A DNA stretch of 64,000 nucleotides, taken from Collinsella sp. GTDB lineage: Bacteria > Actinomycetota > Coriobacteriia > Coriobacteriales > Coriobacteriaceae. Where the stretch lies: the NCBI GenBank assembly GCA_019414055.1, contig DXMV01000006.1, positions 1 to 64,000 on the forward strand, written 5' to 3'. The position numbers were made by a program, and so were the translations under genes. The notes beneath the pieces were generated by a model. That model was not told where the DNA came from and made no database searches. It saw only the letters and a list, made by a program, of their open reading frames with translations. Of the stretch, positions 25,418 through 33,197 are shown piece by piece (position 1 is the first letter of the stretch; each line of letters begins with the position of its first letter).

Positions 25418-26467
25418 CTAGATGAACATCATGAACAGCTTGGCCATGACAAAGCTGATGAGTCCGCAGGCGGGGAAGGTGAAGAACCAGGTGAACATCA
25501 TGTCCTTGACCACGCCGAAGTTGATGGCCGAAAGGCGCTTGACGGCGCCGACGCCCATGATGGCGCAGGTCTTGATGTGGGTGGAGGACACAGGAATACC
25601 GGTAAGGGTGGCAAGCAGCAGATTCGCGGCGCCCGCGAGGTCGGCGGAGAAGCCCTGATATTTCTCGAGCTTGACCATGCTCTGGCCGACGGACTTGATG
25701 ATGCGCTCGCCGCCCACACTGGTGCCGATGCCCATGGTTGCCGAGCACAGCAGCATAATCCAGATGGGGATGCCGGCATCGCCGACGCTCGTCTGGCCGC
25801 TGGCAAAGGCCACGCCTAAAAAGAGCACGCCGATGAACTTCTGTCCATCCTGCGCGCCGTGCATAAAGCTCATGGCCGCAGCACTCGCGATCTGAGCGTA
25901 TTTAAAGAAGACGTTGGCGCGTCGCCTGTTGGCGGCGGCGAAAAGAATCGAGACGAGCTTGCACAGGACCCAGCCCATGACGAAGCCCAGTCCGATGGAG
26001 AGCGCCAGGCCGTAGATGACCTTCATCCACTCGTGGACGTTGACGCTGCTCGCACCGCCGAGGGCGATGGCGGCACCGGTCAGGCCGGCGATAAGGCTGT
26101 GGCTTTGCGAGGTGGGGATGCCAAAACGCGACGCTGTGGCGCCGTAGACGACGATGGAGAACAGCGCCGCGCAGAGGCACGCGAGCGCCATGGTGCTGTT
26201 TCCGCCAAAGTCGACGATATGTGAGATGGTGTTGGCGACGCTCGCGTTAAAGTGCGTCATGATGAGCACGCCCAAGAAGTTGAATGCGGCACTCATGAGA
26301 ATGGCGGCGCGGGCGGGCATGCAACGTGTGGTGACGCAGGTCGCGATGGCGTTGGGTGCGTCGGTCCATCCATTGACGAAGATGGCGCCGAGCGCGAGGA
26401 TCACGGTGACGGCAAGGACTGGGTTCGACACAAGTTGGCCGAGGAAGGTTGAGAACGTTACGTCCAT
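25418..26467 (-). CDS. PiT-family inorganic phosphate permease
   Basis: PiT permeases import phosphate (or metal phosphate) by cation symport, usually with lower affinity than Pst. The 349-residue protein has about ten membrane segments and the duplicated PiT signature: FVNGWTDAPNAIATCV near residue 30 and SFMHGAQDGQKFIGV in the second half, plus GIPTSQSHSLIAGL and GIPVSSTHIKTCAI. The pair with DUF47 makes this the second phosphate uptake route in the window. The ATG has only a weak SD (GAGAAAG). Confidence 0.93.
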   Translation of the reverse strand: MDVTFSTFLGQLVSNPVLAVTVILALGAIFVNGWTDAPNAIATCVTTRCMPARAAILMSAAFNFLGVLIMTHFNASVANTISHIVDFGGNSTMALACLCAALFSIVVYGATASRFGIPTSQSHSLIAGLTGAAIALGGASSVNVHEWMKVIYGLALSIGLGFVMGWVLCKLVSILFAAANRRRANVFFKYAQIASAAAMSFMHGAQDGQKFIGVLFLGVAFASGQTSVGDAGIPIWIMLLCSATMGIGTSVGGERIIKSVGQSMVKLEKYQGFSADLAGAANLLLATLTGIPVSSTHIKTCAIMGVGAVKRLSAINFGVVKDMMFTWFFTFPACGLISFVMAKLFMMFI

Positions 26468-26680
26468 ATATGGGCTTTCTCGAAGTTTGCAGGCACGTTA
26501 CAAAAACATGATAAATCGTATCACCTCCTGCTGGTTTCTTTACCGAGTTCTGATGGGAGAAGTGAATTTTTTGGCACTAACATTGAATATTAGCCCTGTT
26601 GACCGCGGGTGTTCTTTTTGCTAACGCGTTGTGCGGACGTGCGCCTGCGGTCCGACACGCCAAAACCACAGCCTGTTCGC
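26468..26680. other. Divergent intergenic region, pit to hypothetical gene
   Basis: No gene seen. On the minus strand the pit leader contains AGGAGGTGAT (plus-strand 26,520-26,529), an exact complement of the 16S rRNA 3' end, but no ORF of useful length follows it: the nearest ATG opens a three-codon frame. Confidence 0.4.
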
Positions 26681-26710
26681 TTTACAACATACAAACATGC
26701 GTTCGATAAT
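26681..26710 (+). promoter_or_regulatory. Promoter with start site at the ATG (leaderless gene)
   Basis: TTTACA (26,681-26,686), 18 bp, GATAAT (26,705-26,710). Seven nt after the -10 box comes the ATG at 26,718, so the transcript would begin at or within 1-2 nt of the start codon. There is no usable SD, since AGGGGG ends one base before the ATG. This is the classic actinobacterial leaderless layout. Confidence 0.55.
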
Positions 26711-26717
26711 AGGGGGC

Positions 26718-27056
26718 ATGGAATATCGACAGACAGATGGCAAAACTCGACGCGTGCACAAGCAGTATGTGGACGTCGTGGCCCGCATCCTTGCGGGCGG
26801 GCAAGTCGTGCCGGTCACCGTCTGCTGGGTCGACGGCCGTTGTTTTACGATCGACGAAATTATCTCGACCACCGGGTTTGGCCTGACGGTTCACGGCGTT
26901 CGTACGGCAACCTATAAGGTACGTTTTGGCGGACATGCGACCGAGTTGTATCTGGAGGACCAGGCGCGCGAGCGGGCGGATGGCTCGCAGGCGCACGTGA
27001 TGCGTTGGTGGGTATGGGCGTTTGACCGTACGCTTGAGGGCGAGCGCCGCAGGTAA
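26718..27056 (+). CDS. Conserved-looking small hypothetical protein
   Basis: I do not recognise a named family. The 112-residue soluble protein has a compact alpha/beta look: VHKQYVDVVARILAGGQVVP, then VTVCWVDGRCFTIDEII, TYKVRFGGHATELYLEDQA and a Trp-rich end (MRWWVWAFDR). Short one-domain proteins with a DGR-F-ID turn and a final WW motif occur in many anaerobes as uncharacterised genes. It has no signal peptide or membrane helix. ATG 26,718 is chosen because a promoter -10 box lies 7 nt upstream; ATG 26,697 is in frame but lies inside the promoter spacer. Confidence 0.7.
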   Translation: MEYRQTDGKTRRVHKQYVDVVARILAGGQVVPVTVCWVDGRCFTIDEIISTTGFGLTVHGVRTATYKVRFGGHATELYLEDQARERADGSQAHVMRWWVWAFDRTLEGERRR

Positions 27057-27141
27057 GAGCGCACGGCATTCGGGTACAATGGCAGGGATATTGTCGCCTA
27101 CGGCGCCGTTATTTGTGGCGCTTTTTGAAAGGACGAAGTAT

Positions 27142-27837
27142 ATGAACGATATCCAGGGCTATCAGAACGGCCCCGTCGAGACCGGCGCAAGCCGCGCCAA
27201 GGAGATGTCGCCGCGCGCGTACAATCTCGCCATGTCTGCCCTGATCTTCTTGGGCTTTTGCGCCATGGGCGCCGGCGCCTACTTTACGAGCACCATGTCG
27301 TTTGCGCGCATGATGATGAGCGGCGCCGCCCTACCGCTGGTCTTTGGCTCGTTTATTTTGACCATCGTCGGCATGGTCATGATGTCGGCTGCTGCGGGCA
27401 AGCAGTCCGTGGGCCTGTCCCTTGTGGGCTACGTAATCTTTGCGAGTACCTTTGGCCTGACCGCGTCGTTTGGTCTCGCCAACTACGACCTGCCTACCAT
27501 TAACACCGCCTTTATCGCCACGGCCGCCATCACCTTTGTCTTTGGTGCGCTGGGCGTGACCTTCCCCAAGTTTTTCCAGCGTGTGTATGGCATTGGTTTT
27601 GGCATCCTGCTTGCCACGATTCTGGTCGAGATCGTGCTGATGTTCATGGGCGTTTCGCAGTCCATCACCGACCTGATCGTGATCGTGGTGTTCGCCGGCT
27701 TTATTGGCTACGACACCTATGTTGCCACGACGGTGCCGCCCACGCTTCCCAATGCGGTGCTCATGGCATCCAACCTGTTCGTGGACATCATCAACGTGTT
27801 CCTGCGCATTCTGAACATCCTCGGCCGTCGCGATTAA
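27142..27837 (+). CDS. Bax inhibitor-1 / YccA family membrane protein
   Basis: UPF0005/BI-1 proteins are seven-helix membrane proteins, some shown to be pH-sensitive calcium leak channels; the bacterial role is unclear. The 231-residue protein has a short hydrophilic N-terminus and seven hydrophobic segments. The late block GYDTYVATTVPP and DIINVFLRILNILGRRD match the BI-1 C-terminus, where paired Asp residues gate the pore. ATG 27,142 follows GAAAGGACG. A TACAAT element at 27,075 may be its -10 box. Confidence 0.85.
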   Translation: MNDIQGYQNGPVETGASRAKEMSPRAYNLAMSALIFLGFCAMGAGAYFTSTMSFARMMMSGAALPLVFGSFILTIVGMVMMSAAAGKQSVGLSLVGYVIFASTFGLTASFGLANYDLPTINTAFIATAAITFVFGALGVTFPKFFQRVYGIGFGILLATILVEIVLMFMGVSQSITDLIVIVVFAGFIGYDTYVATTVPPTLPNAVLMASNLFVDIINVFLRILNILGRRD

Positions 27838-27885
27838 AGCGCGGCATTGCGATGCTTCCTGCCGGACGCGGTAAAACGATGTGAA

Positions 27886-27912
27886 AGGCGGTCCTGCGGG
27901 GCCGTCTTTTTT
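27886..27912 (+). terminator. Intrinsic terminator after the BI-1 gene
   Basis: AGGCGGTCC pairs with GGGCCGTCT (two wobble pairs), followed by a T run. Confidence 0.8.
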
Positions 27913-27978
27913 GTGCACGGCGGGGTATCATGGATGGGAAAAAGCCGACACCGGCAGCGACAGGAAAGGTGACCACTT

Positions 27979-29112
27979 ATGGCAGACGTCGACAACAGGA
28001 ACCGTAACCGCAGGCCCAACCGCGCGGGACAGCCCAACCCCAAGCGTGAGGCGCGTGCCAAGGCCGCCGAGCGCCATGTGGCGGCTGTGTCCGAGGCCTG
28101 CGCCAAGGATATCGAGCGCTCGCTTGTCGGCGTTCGCGAATTCGACGGTATGCCTGCCGGTTTTGTCGCGGCGATGAAGGCCAAGGTCCAGAAGGCAGCG
28201 GCTGCTGAGGAGCCGGTTGCCGAGGTTGTGGAGGCCGACGCTGCCGTGGTTGAGGCTGCCGAGGTGGAGACTGCGGTCGAGTCCGAGGTGGCACCCGAGT
28301 CCACTGAGTCGGCCGACGGGGCTGAGTCCGCGCCCGCGGAGGAGGCTGCTCCGGTCCTGCCTGAGGTCACCGTGCTTGATGCCTCCGCCACGCAGGCAAT
28401 CCTCGATAACGGTCGCGGCTATGCGCAGTTCTGCGATATGGCCGTGCTCGCCTTTGCCTCGTTTACCAATCCGGGCGGCGGTTATATCCAGGGCTACCTG
28501 GGCCAGGAGGCGATGCTCTGCGCCGATTCGTACCTGTACAACGTGCTCGACAAGCAGCGCAAGTGGTACGGCGAGAACCGTCGCCGCAACATCAACTGCG
28601 AGCTTTACCGCAATCGTGCGCTGGTGGTGCCCGCCGTGCGCTTCGACCGCAACCACGTGCACGCATACGCCGATGTGATCGTTGCCGCCGCACCTAACGT
28701 CAAGCGTGCCCGCCAGGAGTACCGCGTGAGCGAAGACGCCCTGTTGGATGCCCTGCGCGACCGTATCCGCTTTGTCCTTGCCATCTGCGATGAGCTGGGT
28801 CGCGAGAAGCTCGTGCTGGGTGCTTGGGGCTGTGACAATAACGGCTTTGATGCCGAGGTCGTAGCCGAGCTCTTCCGCAAGGAACTCGCGTCGGGCGACT
28901 TCAAGGTCAAGCAGGTCTTCTTTGCCGTGCCCTCTACGCGCTGGGACGAGGACTTCGCCAAGTTCGAGCACGTGCTGGCAAACTTCCCCGAGCGCAACGA
29001 GGAGTCCTATGCTCAGGTTGCCGCCCGCACCGCAGCCGCCCGTGCCGCCGAGCAGGCTCAGGCCGCTGCCGAGGATGACGAGGATGACGACGACTGGCGC
29101 AAGTACCTGTAA
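27979..29112 (+). CDS. TIGR02452 (microbial PARG-like) protein with altered catalytic motif
   Basis: This family (DUF2263, PARG_cat) shares the poly(ADP-ribose) glycohydrolase macrodomain fold. The 377-residue protein has a basic N-terminus, a low-complexity acidic Glu/Ala/Val insert (about 70-130), then the core: VLAFASFTNPGGGYIQGYLG near residue 155 and LGAWGCDNNGFDAEVVAELF near 275. Family members normally carry GGG-x6-8-QEE, with the second Glu catalytic. Here GGG (166-168) is followed by Q176-E177-Ala178, so that Glu is missing. It ends in an acidic stretch (EDDEDDDDW). ADP-ribose binding is plausible; hydrolysis is doubtful. Confidence 0.82.
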   Translation: MADVDNRNRNRRPNRAGQPNPKREARAKAAERHVAAVSEACAKDIERSLVGVREFDGMPAGFVAAMKAKVQKAAAAEEPVAEVVEADAAVVEAAEVETAVESEVAPESTESADGAESAPAEEAAPVLPEVTVLDASATQAILDNGRGYAQFCDMAVLAFASFTNPGGGYIQGYLGQEAMLCADSYLYNVLDKQRKWYGENRRRNINCELYRNRALVVPAVRFDRNHVHAYADVIVAAAPNVKRARQEYRVSEDALLDALRDRIRFVLAICDELGREKLVLGAWGCDNNGFDAEVVAELFRKELASGDFKVKQVFFAVPSTRWDEDFAKFEHVLANFPERNEESYAQVAARTAAARAAEQAQAAAEDDEDDDDWRKYL

Positions 29113-29137
29113 ACGGTGCGCGTGATGCGATATACCG

Positions 29138-29167
29138 AGCCGACGGGGGCTGCTCCCGTCGGCTTTT
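29138..29167 (+). terminator. Intrinsic terminator after the PARG-like gene
   Basis: AGCCGACGGG pairs perfectly with CCCGTCGGCT and is followed by a T-rich run (TTTTAT). Confidence 0.88.
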
Positions 29168-29187
29168 TATTGAGTGGGGAGCTTACG

Positions 29188-29847
29188 ATGAAAAACGTTC
29201 TATGCTTTGGTGACAGCAACACCTATGGTTACGATCCGGCGGGCATGCGCGACGGCACCGCGGTGCGCTATGCGCGGGATGTGCGCTGGTGTGGCGTGGC
29301 GCAGCGTGATCTGGGCGAGGGCTGGCATGTGATTGAGGAGGGACTCAACGGCCGCACGACGGTGCGCGACGATATGTGCCATCTGGACACTAACCTCAAC
29401 GGCATTCGCGCGCTTCCGATGCTTCTCGAGGCCCATAAGCCGCTGGACGCCATTGTGATCATGCTGGGCACCAACGACTGTAAGACGGTCTTTAACGTGA
29501 CAGCTTCCGATATCGCCCGTGGCGCCATGGCGCTGATTCGCGCCGTCCGCGCGTTTCCGTGGACCGACGCTGCGCCTTGCCCACGGATTCTGCTGATGGC
29601 GCCTATCAAGATTAAGCCGCAGATCGCCGATGTGTATATGACCGACTTTGACGAGCATTCCGTCGAGGCCTCGGAACATTTTGGCGAGTACTATGCGCAC
29701 GTGGCCGAGCAGTTTGGCTGCGACTTTTTGAATGCCGCCGAGTTTGCCGAGCCGGGCGATATCGACTATCTGCATATGATGCCCGAAAGCCACGAGAGCT
29801 TGGGACATGCCGTGGCAGCCAAGCTCCAAGAGATGCTCGGTGAGTAG
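29188..29847 (+). CDS. SGNH/GDSL-family hydrolase
   Basis: Predicted serine esterase of the SGNH superfamily, similar to arylesterase-like GDSL proteins. The 219-residue protein has block I CFGDSNTYGYDP (nucleophile Ser11), a Gly block EEGLNGRTT, block III VIMLGTNDCKT and block V DYLHMMPESHESLGH carrying the Asp-His pair. No signal peptide, so cytoplasmic; the substrate is unknown. ATG 29,188 has GGGGAG upstream; the longer open frame includes the preceding terminator and is rejected. Confidence 0.9.
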   Translation: MKNVLCFGDSNTYGYDPAGMRDGTAVRYARDVRWCGVAQRDLGEGWHVIEEGLNGRTTVRDDMCHLDTNLNGIRALPMLLEAHKPLDAIVIMLGTNDCKTVFNVTASDIARGAMALIRAVRAFPWTDAAPCPRILLMAPIKIKPQIADVYMTDFDEHSVEASEHFGEYYAHVAEQFGCDFLNAAEFAEPGDIDYLHMMPESHESLGHAVAAKLQEMLGE

Positions 29848-29856
29848 CGCAGCCTC

Positions 29857-29895
29857 AAGCCACCACAAAAGGGACAGACGCCTTTGTGGTGGCTT
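29857..29895. repeat. Hairpin with GGGACAGACG loop after the SGNH gene
   Basis: AAGCCACCACAAAAGG (29,857-29,872) pairs with CCTTTGTGGTGGCTT (29,881-29,895) with one bulged A. No T tract. It resembles other hairpins in this window that carry GGGACA/TGTCCC near AAAGG/CCTTT (54,982; 51,336). Confidence 0.65.
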
Positions 29896-29926
29896 TGCCC
29901 GGGTAAACGAACGGCTTGGCTCCCAT

Positions 29927-30538
29927 ATGGGCATGGACGAGCTCATCGACCTCTTTGCCGAGGGCGATGAGCTCGTCTCCAATACCGCTTTCGAAGATTT
30001 GGATCTTGCCTATGACGTTGCGAACGGCGCGACCTTCGATGGCGTCGTGTTCCGGTCTTGCGAGTTCGATGGTGTTGACTGGAGCGGCTCGACGTTTCGT
30101 GACGTGGTGTTTCGCGGTTGCCGCTTTATCCGCTGCAACATGGAAGGCTGTTGGCTCAATCGCTGCGACTTCGTCGATTGCTCGGCACCGGGACTCAACT
30201 TGCTCAGGGCGCGTCTGTCGAGTGTGTCGTTTACATTGTGCGATTTGAGCTATGCGAACCTTTCGGAGGGAAGCATTGGCCCCATGGCTGCGCGTGACAC
30301 GCGTTTGACCGAGGCCGCACTCCAGGGGGCAAAGCTGGGGCAATTGCGCTTGGACGGCTGCGACCTGACGCGAATCGATGTGTTCAAGACGCCGCTTTCC
30401 GGCGTGGATGTATCGTGTTGTACGTTCGCGGCTCCTGTCGTCTCGGGCGACTACCATGAGCTGCGTGGCCTGACGGTTAATGCCGAGCAGGCGTTGGCAC
30501 TCTCGGGCCTGCTCGGCATCCAGCTCGCCGACGAATAG
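29927..30538 (+). CDS. Pentapeptide-repeat protein
   Basis: The 203-residue protein is largely A(D/N)LxF-like pentapeptide repeats, which form a right-handed quadrilateral beta-helix: TFDGVVFRSCEFDGVDWSGS, FRGCRFIRCNMEGCWLNRCD and ANLSEGSIGP are visible. The repeat centre is rich in Cys (around ten). Some family members mimic DNA and protect gyrase, but nothing here shows such a role. Start: ATG 29,927 or 29,933, both without a clear SD. The gene stands alone between hairpins. Confidence 0.8.
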   Translation: MGMDELIDLFAEGDELVSNTAFEDLDLAYDVANGATFDGVVFRSCEFDGVDWSGSTFRDVVFRGCRFIRCNMEGCWLNRCDFVDCSAPGLNLLRARLSSVSFTLCDLSYANLSEGSIGPMAARDTRLTEAALQGAKLGQLRLDGCDLTRIDVFKTPLSGVDVSCCTFAAPVVSGDYHELRGLTVNAEQALALSGLLGIQLADE

Positions 30539-30574
30539 GCGCCCTGGTCCTTTGCTCGACCGCTATCTAAAATT

Positions 30575-30639
30575 AAACCGTCGCAACATTCGATGTTTTT
30601 TCGCGTTTGCGCGATTTTCATCGAATGTTGCGACGGTTT
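30575..30639. repeat. Perfect 21-bp inverted repeat hairpin between convergent genes
   Basis: Arms 30,575-30,595 and 30,619-30,639 pair without mismatch (left arm begins AAACCGTCGCAACATTCG). The loop contains CGCG-TTT-GCGCG. T runs on both sides suit a bidirectional terminator for the pentapeptide gene and thiD. A smaller dyad AACCTG/CAGGTT with TCCCTTTTTGG in its loop follows at about 30,651-30,675. Confidence 0.85.
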
Positions 30640-30683
30640 TTGGTGCAAGGTAACCTGTCCCTTTTTGGCAGGTTGCTGGCTAT

Positions 30684-31514
30684 TTAGTACTGCCACATGT
30701 GGTTGACGGGGCCGGAGCCTTTGCCCATGTCAAAGCCGGCGGCGAGAGCACCGGTTAGGTAGGCCTTGCCGGCGTTGACGGCGTCGGCGAGATCCATGCC
30801 CTGTGCCAGCGCGCAGGCGATGGCGGACGAGAGCGTGCAGCCGGTGCCATGCGTGTTGCCGGTCTCGATGCGCTTGTGGCGGAACCATGTGGTGAGCGGA
30901 TCGCCCAGGTGGTTGCCCTCGTCATCGAGGGGCGCAGGCTCTGCTAGCACATCGTTGGCCTCGTTGACAAAATGCCCGCCCTTAACGAGGGACGCGCAGC
31001 CAAAGCGGCGGGTGAGGAGCATGGCGGCGTTTTGCTGCGTGCGCTCGGAATCGACTTCGTAATCGAGCAGCGCCATGGCCTCGGGAATATTGGGCGTGAT
31101 GACCGTTGCCAACGGGAACAGGCGGCGGGTGAGTGCCTCGGAGGCATTCTCGTCAATCAAGCGCGCACCCGAGGTGGCGACCATAACGGGGTCGACGACC
31201 ACGTTCGTTGCGTTCCAGGCGCTCAGGCGGTCGGCGATGACTTCGATAATCTCGACAGAAGAAACCATGCCGATCTTGACGGCGCTCGGGCGAATATCGT
31301 CAAAGACGGCATCAATTTGCGCAGCGACGATATCAGGGGAGATATTCTGCACGGCGGTGACGCCCAGTGTGTTTTGCGCCGTGATGGCAGTGATGGCCGT
31401 CTCGGCATACAGGCGGTGCGCCGTGATGGTCTTGATGTCAGCCTGAATGCCGGCGCCACCGCTGGAATCGGATCCTGCGATGGATAGAACGGCAGGTACC
31501 TTACTGCGATCCAT
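30684..31514 (-). CDS. thiD: Hydroxymethylpyrimidine/phosphomethylpyrimidine kinase ThiD
   Basis: ThiD phosphorylates HMP and HMP-P, giving the pyrimidine half of thiamin. The 276-residue ribokinase-fold protein has the N-terminal AGSDSSGGAGIQADIKT, the substrate segment TAQNTLGV, TPNIPEAMALL and the anion-hole NTHGTGCTLSSAIA with the catalytic Asp replaced in frame by the usual GTGC context. The start is ATG 31,514 (GGGAG at 6 nt); GTG 31,520 touches the SD. It lies downstream of thiC, which makes the HMP-P substrate. Confidence 0.94.
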   Translation of the reverse strand: MDRSKVPAVLSIAGSDSSGGAGIQADIKTITAHRLYAETAITAITAQNTLGVTAVQNISPDIVAAQIDAVFDDIRPSAVKIGMVSSVEIIEVIADRLSAWNATNVVVDPVMVATSGARLIDENASEALTRRLFPLATVITPNIPEAMALLDYEVDSERTQQNAAMLLTRRFGCASLVKGGHFVNEANDVLAEPAPLDDEGNHLGDPLTTWFRHKRIETGNTHGTGCTLSSAIACALAQGMDLADAVNAGKAYLTGALAAGFDMGKGSGPVNHMWQY

Positions 31515-31692
31515 GTTCACTCCCTTGTCCGGTCGGATTCAAATGAGTCTCTAAGCCTGCATTATAAAGATGCCCGGGCCGACTCTATGTCGAACCCGGG
31601 CGGGCGATGCAATCTTTACGCAAATGCAAGCAAATGTTCACACGTCAACAATTGACGAGCACCTTGTGGCCGATTGTGGCTCCGGTGATGCG
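31515..31692 (-). other. thiC-thiD spacer with terminator and palindrome
   Basis: On the minus strand GCCCGGG pairs with CCCGGGC (plus-strand arms 31,572-31,578 and 31,595-31,601), extended by CGAC/GTCG inside, and is followed by ATCTTTATAAT. The TATAAT (plus 31,561-31,566) may be a thiD -10 box, so thiD could have its own promoter after partial termination. A palindrome CGTCAA-CAA-TTGACG lies at 31,643-31,657. Confidence 0.55.
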
Positions 31693-33027
31693 TTAATCCT
31701 CCATGCCGAGGTCGATCGTTGTGCCTTCGAACACCTTGTTAACGGTACGGACGGCGCACATCTTGCCACACATGGTGCAAGTGCCCTCGGTGGCGGCGGG
31801 AGACTCCTCGTAGCGCTTCTTGCCCGTAACTGGGTCGAGCGCGCACTTCCACATGGCGTCCCAGTCGAGCTTGCGGCGTGCCTGGCCCATCTTGTCGTCC
31901 ATGTCGCGGGCGTGCGGCACCTTTTTGGCGATATCGGCGGCGTGTGCGGCGATCTTGGTAGCCATGAGGCCATCGAGCACGTCCTGGGCGTTGGGCAGGC
32001 ACAAGTGTTCGGCCGGCGTCACGTAGCACAGGAAGTCGGCGCCGGAGCTGGCGGAGATGGCGCCGCCGATGGCAGCGGTGATGTGGTCGTAACCCACGCC
32101 GATATCGGTCACCAGCGGCCCGAGCACATAGAACGGGGCGTTGTGGCACAGGCGCTTCTGCAGTTTCATGTTGGCGGCGATCTCGTCGAGCGCCATATGG
32201 CCCGGTCCCTCGACCATGACCTGGACGCCGGCGGCCCAGGCGCGCTTGCACAGCTTGCCCAGCTCGATCATCTCGGCGGTCTCGGTGGCGTCGTTGGAGT
32301 CGTAGAGGCAGCCCGGGCGGCAGGAGTCGCCGAGCGAAATCGTCACGTCGTACTCGTGGCAAATCTCGAGCAGCTCGTCAAAGTACTCGTAGAAGGGGTT
32401 TTCGTTGCCGGTGACCTCCATCCAGCCAAACAGCAGCGAACCGCCGCGGCTGACGATGTTCATCAGGCGGCCGGTCTCCTTAAAGGTCTTGGTGACCGAC
32501 TTGTTGATGCCGCAGTGGATGGTCATAAAGTCCACGCCGTCCTCGGCATGCGCGCGCACGACCTCGAACAGGTCGTCCTTGGTCAGCTTGACCAGCGGCT
32601 TTTCCATGTAGCCGATGGCGTCGTACATGGGGACGGTGCCCACCATGAGCGGCGTTTCGTCGATGAGCTGCTGGCGGAACTGGCGCGTCTTGCCCGAGTT
32701 GGAGAGGTCCATGATGGCGTCGGCGCCAAAGTCCTCGGCGATCTTGACCTTCTTCCACTCCTCGGCGGCATCGGCCTTGTCGCCCGAGATGCCCAGGTTG
32801 ACGTTGACCTTGGTGGACAGACCCTCGCCGACACCAAAGGCGCGCATGCCCTTTTTGATATGCACGATGTTGGCGGGAATGGCGATGCGGCCGTCGGCCA
32901 CGCGCTCGCGGATGTACTCGGGGTCGCGATGTTCGCGCTCGGCAACCTCCTTCATCTGCGGTGTGATCTGCCCGGCGCGGGCGAAGTCGATTTGCGTGAC
33001 GAGCTTGGGCTCGGTCTGTGTGCTCAT
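31693..33027 (-). CDS. thiC: Phosphomethylpyrimidine synthase ThiC
   Basis: ThiC is the radical-SAM enzyme that rearranges aminoimidazole ribotide into HMP-P. The 444-residue protein is the short form lacking the long N-terminal extension of proteobacterial ThiC. Key blocks are FGVGEGLSTKVNVNLGIS, DAIMDLSN, EGPGHMALDE and GVGYDHITAAIGGA. The C-terminal cluster is Cys417-x2-Cys420-x3-Cys424 (CTMCGKMC). ATG 33,027 has GAAGGGAG upstream; the longer frame reads into the riboswitch. It is controlled by the TPP riboswitch just upstream. Confidence 0.97.
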   Translation of the reverse strand: MSTQTEPKLVTQIDFARAGQITPQMKEVAEREHRDPEYIRERVADGRIAIPANIVHIKKGMRAFGVGEGLSTKVNVNLGISGDKADAAEEWKKVKIAEDFGADAIMDLSNSGKTRQFRQQLIDETPLMVGTVPMYDAIGYMEKPLVKLTKDDLFEVVRAHAEDGVDFMTIHCGINKSVTKTFKETGRLMNIVSRGGSLLFGWMEVTGNENPFYEYFDELLEICHEYDVTISLGDSCRPGCLYDSNDATETAEMIELGKLCKRAWAAGVQVMVEGPGHMALDEIAANMKLQKRLCHNAPFYVLGPLVTDIGVGYDHITAAIGGAISASSGADFLCYVTPAEHLCLPNAQDVLDGLMATKIAAHAADIAKKVPHARDMDDKMGQARRKLDWDAMWKCALDPVTGKKRYEESPAATEGTCTMCGKMCAVRTVNKVFEGTTIDLGMED

Positions 33028-33030
33028 TGG

Positions 33031-33128
33031 CACGGCTCCCTTCGTTGGCATTACCCATATCAGGTTTGCGGGTCAGGGCGGGCGCGCCCAATCTCAGCCT
33101 GCCGTCTTGTCCTGCAAGCTCCCCGTTA
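33031..33128 (-). promoter_or_regulatory. TPP riboswitch upstream of thiC
   Basis: Reading the minus strand: ACGGGGAGC..., GGCTGAGATTGGGC, CCGCCCTGACCC, GCAAACCTGATATGGGT, AATGCCAACGAAGGGAG. These match the THI-box order, including the near-invariant CTGAGA, ACCTGATnnGG and GCCAnCGnAGGGA. The closing GAAGGGAG is also the thiC SD, so TPP binding would hide the ribosome site and repress translation. A TATACT -10 element on the minus strand lies at plus 33,142-33,147. Confidence 0.95.
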
Positions 33129-33197
33129 TGTCATGGGCTCAAGTATAGCCTGAATGGGTACGATTGGGCCAACGAGCGTGCCTGTGGGGAGGCGAAC

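Noticed and set aside
31570..33153. 527-codon plus-strand ORF opposite thiC
   Set aside because: Antisense of thiC and of its riboswitch.
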